Made by a program: the position numbers and the translations under genes
Notes under the pieces: model-generated
Database searches by the model: none
What the model was told of the DNA's origin: nothing
What the model saw: the letters and a program-made list of their open reading frames with translations, nothing else
Shown here: positions 27,890-34,699 of the stretch, in pieces
Numbering within the stretch: position 1 is the stretch's first letter
Layout of the letters: each line of letters starts with the position of its first letter
Assembly (NCBI GenBank): GCA_012960105.1
Contig: DUBV01000015.1
Location: 1-37,449, forward strand
Length of the DNA stretch: 37,449 nt
Direction: 5' to 3'
DNA from: Thiotrichaceae bacterium
GTDB lineage: Bacteria; Pseudomonadota; Gammaproteobacteria; Eutrophobiales; Eutrophobiaceae

Positions 27890-28627
27890 ATGGAAGATAG
27901 AATCTTTAAAGATATGTTTGATGTAGAAAAATACCATTGGTGGTTTGTCGCCAGACGAAAAATAATTGCTAATGTGATTAAAAATCTAGGTTTACCAAAT
28001 ATCTCAAAAATATTAGATGTAGGATGTGGAAATGGTGATAATTTGGCTTTATTATCCGGATTTGGAGAAGTAATTGCTATCGAAAAAGAGAGTGATGCTA
28101 TTGAGCGCGCAAGATTAAGAAAATCCGGTAAAGTTTATGAAGGAGCACTACCGGATAATTTGCCAGACAGTCTTGGTGCTGATTTTGATTTAATAGTACT
28201 GTTGGATGTGTTGGAACATATTGATGATGACAGTGGAAGCTTAACTTCAGTAAGAAAACTGATCAGCGAAAATGGAAAATTATTAATTACAGTGCCAGCT
28301 TTTCAATGGCTATGGACAAATCGTGATAAACTTCACCATCATAAAAGAAGATACACGGTAGTAGATATCAGGCAGTTATTAGAAGATAGCGGATTTGAAA
28401 TACAGTATATTTCCTATTTCAATACCTTTCTATTTCCTCTTGCAATACTTGAACGTATCAAGCAGAAAATAATTCCTCCGTCCGAGACTGAATTGTTAAA
28501 CATGCCAGATTCATTACTAAATTATGTATTAGAGAAAATATTTTCCATGGAAATTTATTTTATAAGAAAAATATCATTTCCATTCGGGTTGTCAGTCATA
28601 GCTGTTGCAGAGAAGAGTAATACATAA
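27890..28627 (+). CDS. class I SAM-dependent methyltransferase
   Basis: The 245 residues hold a Rossmann-type methyltransferase domain. The SAM loop is ILDVGCGNGD (about 41-50), the acidic end of beta-2 is AIEKE, and the post-motif is LIVLLDVLEHIDDD. The C-terminal part (LHHHKRRYTVVDIRQLLEDSGFEI) resembles methyltransferases of surface-polysaccharide clusters. Its stop overlaps the next start (TAATG), so it is coupled to the GT2 gene. I infer that it modifies a glycan or its lipid carrier; the substrate cannot be read from the sequence. Confidence 0.85.
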   Translation: MEDRIFKDMFDVEKYHWWFVARRKIIANVIKNLGLPNISKILDVGCGNGDNLALLSGFGEVIAIEKESDAIERARLRKSGKVYEGALPDNLPDSLGADFDLIVLLDVLEHIDDDSGSLTSVRKLISENGKLLITVPAFQWLWTNRDKLHHHKRRYTVVDIRQLLEDSGFEIQYISYFNTFLFPLAILERIKQKIIPPSETELLNMPDSLLNYVLEKIFSMEIYFIRKISFPFGLSVIAVAEKSNT

Positions 28628-29613
28628 TGAATCCAGATGAGTTAGAAAAAAGAAAAATATTATCAATTGTATCGCCTGCTTACAATGAAAGCGCGAATTT
28701 GGATGAATTCTATTCTAGAGTTATTAGCGCCACTAAAGATTTAAATCTAGAAGTAGAAATTGTTTATGTAAACGATGGTAGTCAGGATAATACTATTGAT
28801 GTGATGCTCAACCAACGTAAAAATGATAAACGTATTAGTATTATTGATTTAAGTAGAAATTTTGGAAAAGAGATAGCTCTTACAGCTGGCCTGGATCACG
28901 CATCAGGTGATGCCATAGTTATTATTGATGCAGATTTACAGGATCCTCCTGAATTGATTAACGAATTTGTTAAACATTGGCGTGCTGGATATGATGTTGT
29001 TAGTGCAAAAAGAAGCAAGAGAGAGGGTGAAAGTCATTTAAAAAAATTGACCTCCTATGTTTATTACCGTTTATTATTTCTTCTTAGTGACATTAATATA
29101 CCAAAGGATACTGGTGACTTTCGTTTGCTTGATAGAAAAGCACTTGAAGCTTTATTGAAGTTAAGAGAAAAGCACCGTTATATGAAAGGCCTTTTTGCCT
29201 GGGTTGGTTTCAAGCAATTAGAAATTGAATATGAGAGAGATGCTCGTTTTAAAGGTAAAACTAAATGGAATTATTTTAGTTTGTTAAATTTAGCCTTTGA
29301 TGGTTTAACTTCATTTTCGGTTCTCCCGTTACGGATGGCATCAATCGTCGGAGTCTTCTCTGCAATGATTGCATTTTTGTATGGTGCTTTTATAACGGTT
29401 AAAACTGTCTTCTTCGGTGACCCGGTAGCAGGCTACTCATCACTTGTTGTGATAATTACTTTTATTGGCGGAATACAACTTCTTGCCCTTGGAATTATAG
29501 GCGAGTATTTAGGTAGAATTTTTAACGAAACAAAGAATCGGCCGCTTTATATTGTAAAAAATGCGCAAAGTTCTATGTTTTTTTCTAAAAATTTAAATGA
29601 GAAATCCATATAA
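28627..29613 (+). CDS. GT2 polyprenyl-phosphate glycosyltransferase (DPM1/GtrB-like)
   Basis: This family transfers a sugar from a nucleotide donor to polyprenyl phosphate at the inner membrane. The 328 residues have the GT-A fold motifs SIVSPAYNES (about 13-22), YVNDGSQDNT, the metal-binding IIDADLQDPPE (about 99-109) and TGDFRLLDR. Two C-terminal membrane helices (about 236-260 and 270-295) follow. This is the GtrB or dolichol-phosphate-mannose-synthase architecture. It would supply a lipid-linked sugar for a GT-C enzyme such as the next gene. It overlaps the methyltransferase gene upstream. Confidence 0.88.
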   Translation: MNPDELEKRKILSIVSPAYNESANLDEFYSRVISATKDLNLEVEIVYVNDGSQDNTIDVMLNQRKNDKRISIIDLSRNFGKEIALTAGLDHASGDAIVIIDADLQDPPELINEFVKHWRAGYDVVSAKRSKREGESHLKKLTSYVYYRLLFLLSDINIPKDTGDFRLLDRKALEALLKLREKHRYMKGLFAWVGFKQLEIEYERDARFKGKTKWNYFSLLNLAFDGLTSFSVLPLRMASIVGVFSAMIAFLYGAFITVKTVFFGDPVAGYSSLVVIITFIGGIQLLALGIIGEYLGRIFNETKNRPLYIVKNAQSSMFFSKNLNEKSI

Positions 29614-29732
29614 AATAACTCGGGTATTACACTTGTTTTTATAATTCGGTTCCCATTATCATCGACAATACTTTTTAATTATGTATTGATAAACTAAACA
29701 ATTTAAATAATCTGATATATAAAAATATAAAC

Positions 29733-31211
29733 ATGAGAGTAATTCCTAAAAATTGGCTTATTTTCGCAGTATTTATTTATCTTTTAGCGGCGTGGTCTAG
29801 TGTCGGCCATTATCATGACGATGAGTACTATCAAATATTAGATTTTACTGCATTGAAGCTCGGTTTTGAGATGCAAAATGCAGTAATGTGGGAATATGAG
29901 GCAGGTGTAAGAAGTGGGTTACAGCCACTTATCGCTTTTTTGGTTGTGAAAGCGATGATGTCTATTGACATTACATCACCGTTTCTTTGGGCTTTTTGTC
30001 TTCGCTTAATAAGTTTGATGGTTTCGCTAGTGTCAATAATTGTTTTTATTCAAGCGATTAAAGATCAAATAAAATCAGATACGATTTTCAGGTGGACAGT
30101 TTTTTTTCTACTGTATTCATGGCTTTTTATATTCTTAAATGTGAGGTTCTCTTCCGAAAGCTGGGCCTTATCTTTATTTATACTTGCCTATGGGATTTAT
30201 TTTAGTCAAGACTCACTAAATGATAAAAAATGTTTTTATGTTGGATTAGTTCTCGGCTTTGCGTTTCTTGCAAGGTATCAAATGGGATTTTTATTGCTGG
30301 GGTTTGTTTGCTGGATGTTATTTCAGAGACATGAAAAATTACGAAATTTATTAATTATAGTTACAGGAGGTGTTACAGCACTGATATTGGGTGTTGCTAT
30401 TGATTATTGGCTTTATGGCACTTTCACGCTGAGTGGCTGGAATTATTTTGAATGGCATATTCTAAAAGGTTCATTAGACAATATCGTTCACGAACCATGG
30501 TGGTACTATAGTTATTATTCAGCGGTTCAATTGATACCCCCGATTACATTACTGCTACCAATTGTTGTATTAATATTCTGGATGTTGTTCCCTCGTCATC
30601 CAATAACATGGTCAGTATTGCCCTTTGTTTTATTTCACCATTATTTCGGTCACAAGGAAATGAGATATCTCTTTCCCGTTTTACCATTTGCACCGGTTAT
30701 GTTTGCAATGGTGTTGGAGAAATTAATTTATCGATTTAGATTTCTAGAGACTAATAAATTTATTTATCCATGGAAAATAATTATCGGCGTATCTGTATTT
30801 TTAAATACTATCTTAATAGTACTCGTCTTGACATTGCCTGCCAGTAAGGAAGTAGCGCTTTGGCAAAATTGTTTGTCCAGAAATTTATCGGTAGATACAT
30901 CAGTATTGCTAGTATACGATCCTGATGGTTCAAGTTCATCCACAGGAGAATTAGAGCTCGATTTTTATAATAAAGATAATATTCCTGTTATCTCAGTTAG
31001 TAATGAGTCAGAAATTGCTGACAAAATAATTGAATTACCCGATAAGCAACTGTTTTATGCTTCAAGGAAGAAAAATAGAGAAAAGGATCTAAGCGCAGCA
31101 GAAATATCTCATAAGCTTGTCTGCCAGGCATTACCTAACTGGTTGTTAAAAATAAACATCAATGATTGGACTTCACGCACAAGTATGTGGCGAATTTGGT
31201 CAGTAAAATAG
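29733..31211 (+). CDS. GT-C membrane mannosyltransferase, GT22-like
   Basis: This multi-pass protein of 492 residues has roughly ten hydrophobic segments and a periplasm-facing C-terminal tail. After the first helix it reads HYHDDEYYQ (about 26-34), then WEYEAGVRSGLQPLI (53-67). These correspond to the HPDEYWQ and WEW...RS motifs of GT22 enzymes (ALG9 and PIG-B type), which use lipid-linked mannose, though Pro is replaced by Asp here. It follows the GT2 gene by 119 bp, so the pair could make and use a lipid-phosphate sugar. The assignment to GT22 is by motif; the sugar is inferred. Confidence 0.75.
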   Translation: MRVIPKNWLIFAVFIYLLAAWSSVGHYHDDEYYQILDFTALKLGFEMQNAVMWEYEAGVRSGLQPLIAFLVVKAMMSIDITSPFLWAFCLRLISLMVSLVSIIVFIQAIKDQIKSDTIFRWTVFFLLYSWLFIFLNVRFSSESWALSLFILAYGIYFSQDSLNDKKCFYVGLVLGFAFLARYQMGFLLLGFVCWMLFQRHEKLRNLLIIVTGGVTALILGVAIDYWLYGTFTLSGWNYFEWHILKGSLDNIVHEPWWYYSYYSAVQLIPPITLLLPIVVLIFWMLFPRHPITWSVLPFVLFHHYFGHKEMRYLFPVLPFAPVMFAMVLEKLIYRFRFLETNKFIYPWKIIIGVSVFLNTILIVLVLTLPASKEVALWQNCLSRNLSVDTSVLLVYDPDGSSSSTGELELDFYNKDNIPVISVSNESEIADKIIELPDKQLFYASRKKNREKDLSAAEISHKLVCQALPNWLLKININDWTSRTSMWRIWSVK

Positions 31212-31298
31212 TAATCTTTTTTATTTAGTTTGTAACATTAGTGCCTAAGTTATATTCAACGTAAACATTTTTTCTCCGCGGATCTATATTTGCGAATT

Positions 31299-31342
31299 TG
31301 GCGCTCCCTAGGGGACTCGAACCCCTGTTTCCGCCGTGAGAG
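31299..31342 (-). tRNA. 3' fragment of tRNA-Glu(CUC), attachment-site core
   Basis: Read on the minus strand, this 44-bp piece gives the 3' half of a tRNA. It holds an anticodon loop CTCTCAC (anticodon CTC), stem GGCGG, variable loop AAAC, T-arm AGGGG-TTCGAGT-CCCCT, acceptor strand AGGGAGC, discriminator G and CCA. It aligns with bacterial tRNA-Glu. The 5' half is absent: upstream bases do not pair with the GGCGG stem. Integrases of this type insert into tRNA 3' ends and leave such copies, so this is the left attachment site. The intact tRNA should lie at the far end, beyond the window. Confidence 0.85.
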
Positions 31343-31348
31343 AATGGT

Positions 31349-31472
31349 AAAGTGGACATTCGTGGACTTCCATAAACATTAAAAACCCTTTAGAATTGCG
31401 GTTATCGTCCACTTTTGTCTTTTGGAGTCCATGGAGATATACCCCCATAATTTACCTAAAAGTTACCTAAAA
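31349..31472. repeat. candidate integrase arm sites
   Basis: Between the tRNA core and int are an inverted repeat, AAAGTGGAC (31349-31357) with GTCCACTTT (31407-31415), and a direct repeat TTACCTAAAA at 31452-31461 and 31463-31472. The direct copies are 11 bp apart, about one helical turn. Short repeats like these flank attachment cores of tyrosine integrases and bind the integrase arm domain or Xis. Stretch 31212-31510 has no gene. Confidence 0.45.
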
Positions 31473-31510
31473 AATATTCTTGGGTATCTCATAGCGTCTG
31501 TAAGGTCATT

Positions 31511-32773
31511 ATGGCACGTCTAGCACAAGACTCGAAGTTACTAACAAGAGAGGCAAGAAGTAAGCTGAAACCTTCTCACGAGCCGTATTGGAAGGTAATA
31601 GAGCCGGGCTTTCATCTTGGTTATAGAAAGGGAAAGCAAGGTAAGGCGGGAACATGGATCGCACGATATTCTCTTGAAGGTAAATATAAGAAAAAGAGTT
31701 TAGGTAATGCGGATGACTATCGTGATGATAATGGTGTTGATGTTTTAAAATTTGGTACGGCTCAGATTAAAGCTAGAGAGTGGGCAACATCATTAATTAA
31801 AAAATCGAAAGGGATTCATGAAGGCCCGTTTAAAGTTAAGGATGCGATTAAGGAATACATGGACTGGTTCGAAGTTCATCGTAAATCAGTTAACAATACG
31901 CAGAGTGTTTTTGATTTCCATATCATTCCAAAATTTGGCGACATTGAAGTTTCTGAGATAACGACACGTCAAATCAGAAAGTGGCATGAGTCACTGGCTA
32001 AGCAACCAGCAAAAATAAGAACTGGGAAAACAAGTGAAAAGACAAACTACAAAAAGGTCAATGATGATCGTTCAAGGAAGGCAACTGCTAACCGTGTGTT
32101 GACCGTTTTCAAAGCGGCATTGAATCATGCTTGGCGTGAAGGGTTCGTAGAGTCCGATAACGCATGGCGGCGAGTAAGGCCATTTCGAAATGTTGATCAG
32201 GCTAAGATTCAATATTTAACTGAGAAAGAATGTAAGCGATTGATAAACGTTTGCCCCGCTGATTTCCGATCATTAGTACAAGGTGCGCTCTATACTGGTT
32301 GCAGATACGGTGAATTGATTAATATGAAGTGTGAAGACTTCAACACAAGGGCAAGAGTTATTTCTATCCCTGATTCAAAAAGTGGCAAGACGAGACATGT
32401 CCCTGTGACTGATCAAGGGAAGGAGTTCTTTAAGCGTCAGAAGGCCGGTCGAAAAGGAAGTGAACTGATGTTTCGAAAGAAAAATGGTGAGCAGTGGGGC
32501 AAGTCTCACCAAATCAGACTGATTAAAAATGCAAGTAAGACAGCTAAGATCGATCCTCCCGCAACATTTCATATCTTGAGACATACATACGGATCTGGTT
32601 TGGCAATGAATGCCGTACCACTGCAAGTAATAGCTGAGGCATTGGGTCATGCTGATACACGGATCACCAATAAACATTACGCACATCTGATGCCTTCTTA
32701 TGTGGCTGATACTATCCGAGCGAACCTTCCAGACTTTGGGAAGTTTGAGAAGGATAATGTGAGGGAAATATAA
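31511..32773 (+). CDS. int: tyrosine-type site-specific integrase
   Basis: The 420 residues hold an N-terminal arm-binding domain, a SAM-like core-binding domain (about 105-215) and a C-terminal catalytic domain. The catalytic residues are Arg265 (TGCRYGE), Lys290, His354 and Arg357 (HILRHTYG), His380 (LGHAD) and the nucleophile Tyr390 (HYAHL), so the enzyme looks complete. It should integrate and excise the island at the tRNA-Glu attachment site about 170 bp upstream. The following gene starts 2 bp after its stop. Confidence 0.95.
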   Translation: MARLAQDSKLLTREARSKLKPSHEPYWKVIEPGFHLGYRKGKQGKAGTWIARYSLEGKYKKKSLGNADDYRDDNGVDVLKFGTAQIKAREWATSLIKKSKGIHEGPFKVKDAIKEYMDWFEVHRKSVNNTQSVFDFHIIPKFGDIEVSEITTRQIRKWHESLAKQPAKIRTGKTSEKTNYKKVNDDRSRKATANRVLTVFKAALNHAWREGFVESDNAWRRVRPFRNVDQAKIQYLTEKECKRLINVCPADFRSLVQGALYTGCRYGELINMKCEDFNTRARVISIPDSKSGKTRHVPVTDQGKEFFKRQKAGRKGSELMFRKKNGEQWGKSHQIRLIKNASKTAKIDPPATFHILRHTYGSGLAMNAVPLQVIAEALGHADTRITNKHYAHLMPSYVADTIRANLPDFGKFEKDNVREI

Positions 32774-32775
32774 GG

Positions 32776-33393
32776 ATGACAAAGAAAAAGAAAGATATCA
32801 GGGACAATGTCATTAGTGGATGGTTGGATAAGTCGATTCCAGAAGATAAAATAATAATTTCGTTTGAAGGTTACTTTAAAGAAGACGACACGAATAGAAT
32901 CATTGAACAGATAAAATACATAATTGGTTACTATCGTTCATTGGTCGAGTTAAAAGAAAATAAAGAAACAGTGGGCGAGGAGATTAAACGGATTGATAAG
33001 ATAAACGAACAGATAGACGAATTAGATAAACAATTACAATATTATCCTATTAATGCAAATCTAACCTTAGATTACAAATCTTTTAAAGGCGGAGGTGATT
33101 GGTCAAAATTAATTAAATCTACAAGAAATTCATTGAATAGAATACGAAGATATGGAATTTTTGCGCAACGTAAATTAAATGAAATTCCACTAAAGACAAA
33201 ACCGAATAAGTATCCTAGAGATAGACTCATTTTTTCGTTGTCGGGAATATTTGATGATTATTATGCTTACAAAAAAGTGGGGAATCTTATAAATTCAAGA
33301 AACGATTTCATTAAAGAAATTCTAGAAATATTGGAGATTGATTGCCCTGACCACATCAATAAGATTATCCAGAAATATCCCCCCTCAGAGTAG
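32776..33393 (+). CDS. uncharacterised island protein
   Basis: I do not recognise this 205-residue protein. It is rich in Lys, Glu, Ile and Asn, with a long central helical region (about 70-100, EIKRIDKINEQIDELDKQLQ) that could form a coiled coil. There is no signal peptide, membrane helix or cysteine motif. Its ATG is 2 bp after int, with AAGG before it, so it is translated with int. A gene between int and alpA is a common cargo position in satellites, where defence or interference genes are often found, but the sequence does not show such a role. Confidence 0.7.
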   Translation: MTKKKKDIRDNVISGWLDKSIPEDKIIISFEGYFKEDDTNRIIEQIKYIIGYYRSLVELKENKETVGEEIKRIDKINEQIDELDKQLQYYPINANLTLDYKSFKGGGDWSKLIKSTRNSLNRIRRYGIFAQRKLNEIPLKTKPNKYPRDRLIFSLSGIFDDYYAYKKVGNLINSRNDFIKEILEILEIDCPDHINKIIQKYPPSE

Positions 33394-33497
33394 GGACTGA
33401 ATTTTCCAGACCCATATTTATATTGTGATTTAATTCCCCAATCGACATTAGTCATTCCCAGTAAGTTTGGATAACCATTGATGAGTTGGAGGAATTT

Positions 33498-33731
33498 ATG
33501 AAAATGAAATCTATACTAAATAATTCTGATATGCAGATCTATAGTGTTGCGTCGTTTTGCAAAGCACATGGTATCTGTAGAGGGCATTTCTATAATCTTT
33601 TATCGGAAGGGCTCGCTCCAAAAATAATCAAATTAGGAAGAAGAACGTTGATCTCGTGTGAGGCCGCAGCAGAGTGGCGTAAACAAATGGAACAACGAAG
33701 CGAGCAAAGCATAAAGGGTACGCAGAAATGA
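33498..33731 (+). CDS. alpA: AlpA-like DNA-binding regulator / excisionase
   Basis: This 77-residue protein has a helix-turn-helix (about 13-60: YSVASFCKAHGICRGHFYNLLSEGLAPKIIKLG, shown here only as its outline SVASFCKAHG to GLAPKIIKLG). A winged portion RRTLIS and the helix CEAAAEWRKQM follow. AlpA proteins are small regulators that in P4-like and PICI elements activate int or excision. I chose the ATG at 33498 over an upstream TTG because GGAGG at 33488-33492 is placed to serve it. Its stop overlaps the next start (ATGA). About 100 bp upstream hold the presumed promoter. Confidence 0.8.
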   Translation: MKMKSILNNSDMQIYSVASFCKAHGICRGHFYNLLSEGLAPKIIKLGRRTLISCEAAAEWRKQMEQRSEQSIKGTQK

Positions 33732-33898
33732 AGCCGGAAATAATACCCGCCGCCCTGGGCAAAGGGAAAGCGTGCTTGTCAAGACTTAGCGATAATAAGC
33801 ACAACAAACAATTCAATATCAGCAAGGACATAAAGCAGTACAGACTTTTACCGACTGAAATGAATAAAGCGGTAAAGATTTTAGAGGTATCCGCATGA
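33728..33898 (+). CDS. small hypothetical island protein (56 aa)
   Basis: A 56-codon frame from ATG at 33728 overlaps the stops and starts of both neighbours by 4 bp (ATGA at 33728-33731 and at 33895-33898). That tight packing is the main evidence that it is real. The peptide starts MKPEIIPAALGKGKACLSRL and is basic, with one cysteine and no clear motif. It lies in the replication operon. I do not recognise it. Confidence 0.55.
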   Translation: MKPEIIPAALGKGKACLSRLSDNKHNKQFNISKDIKQYRLLPTEMNKAVKILEVSA

Positions 33899-34299
33899 GT
33901 CAGTATTTAAATGAAATTGAAGACGATATATCAAAACAATTTAAAAGGGCTATGTTTGAATCTGGTATTGATACAGATGAAATTCCTATCGCAGATGGAC
34001 AGCTCCATCGGATCAAGATCGATGGTGTCAAGAATGGGAAAACGAGTGGCGGGTATGTCTTATTCGGTGATGGTAATCCGGCTGGATGTTTTTGGTCATT
34101 TAAACTGGGGATAAATGAAACATGGACTTTAAAATATATAAAAGAATTATCCCCGCAAGAACGTACAGAGTTTACCAAGCGAATGGACAAGGCAAAAAAG
34201 GAGAGAGATAAAGCACAAGCAATCGTGCACAAAGAAGCTAGAGTTGAAGCTGAACGTATTTGGAGTAATGACTATTACACCGACATAAGGCTGCCATAA
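33895..34299 (+). CDS. primase-associated N-terminal-like protein
   Basis: This 134-residue protein has the segment DGQLHRIKIDGVKNGKTSGG followed by GYVLFGDGNPAGCFWSFKLG. The pattern is familiar from the N-terminal region of phage and plasmid primase-helicases of the TOPRIM group. A charged helix (about 92-124) ends it. No TOPRIM or catalytic aspartates are visible, so it is probably a DNA-binding or regulatory piece of a split primase. It overlaps the 56-codon gene and is 4 bp from the CHC2 gene. The name rests on pattern memory. Confidence 0.65.
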   Translation: MSQYLNEIEDDISKQFKRAMFESGIDTDEIPIADGQLHRIKIDGVKNGKTSGGYVLFGDGNPAGCFWSFKLGINETWTLKYIKELSPQERTEFTKRMDKAKKERDKAQAIVHKEARVEAERIWSNDYYTDIRLP

Positions 34300-34303
34300 A
34301 TTG

Positions 34304-34699
34304 ATGATTGCCGATAAATTAATTCATGTCCTTAATGGTGTGCGGGAAACAGGCGAAGGCAGATGGTTGGCTTGTTGCCCAGCGCACGATGACAGATCTC
34401 CCTCGCTTTCAATGCGTGAAATAGATGATCGATTATTGATACATTGCTTCGCTGGGTGCGACGTTAACGAAGTAGTCAATGCAGTTGGTCTTGAATTATC
34501 CGACCTCTTTCCTGAGAAGAGAACAACCAAATATAACAAGTCACAACGATTATATTTTAAGGCTGATGATGTTTTAGAGGCTCTTCAAGATGAAATCACA
34601 ATGTTACAAAAAATCGCGGCAAGAATGAATATCTCAGAATTTGATGAAAGACTCGCACTGGCTAGTCAGCGTTTTCAATCAGCAAGGGATCTAATATGA
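34304..34699 (+). CDS. stand-alone CHC2 zinc-finger (primase-type) protein
   Basis: The 131 residues start MIADKLIHVLNGVRETGEGR and hold a CHC2-type zinc finger. Cys25-Pro-Ala-His28 is followed by DDRSPSLSM and then Cys48-Phe-Ala-Gly-Cys52, matching primase zinc-binding domains that read template DNA. The remaining half is helical. It has no TOPRIM catalytic domain. The ATG at 34304 is preferred over a TTG at 34301. It overlaps the DUF3631 gene by 4 bp. I infer that it works with that ATPase in replication initiation. Confidence 0.82.
   Translation: MIADKLIHVLNGVRETGEGRWLACCPAHDDRSPSLSMREIDDRLLIHCFAGCDVNEVVNAVGLELSDLFPEKRTTKYNKSQRLYFKADDVLEALQDEITMLQKIAARMNISEFDERLALASQRFQSARDLI

Noticed and set aside
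31299-31342. A functional tRNA gene
   Set aside because: The D-arm, the 5' acceptor strand and the 5' anticodon stem are absent, so only an attachment-site fragment remains.
32375-32782. 135-codon minus-strand frame opposite int
   Set aside because: It lies antisense to the integrase catalytic domain, whose conserved residues explain the sequence, and it has no domain of its own.
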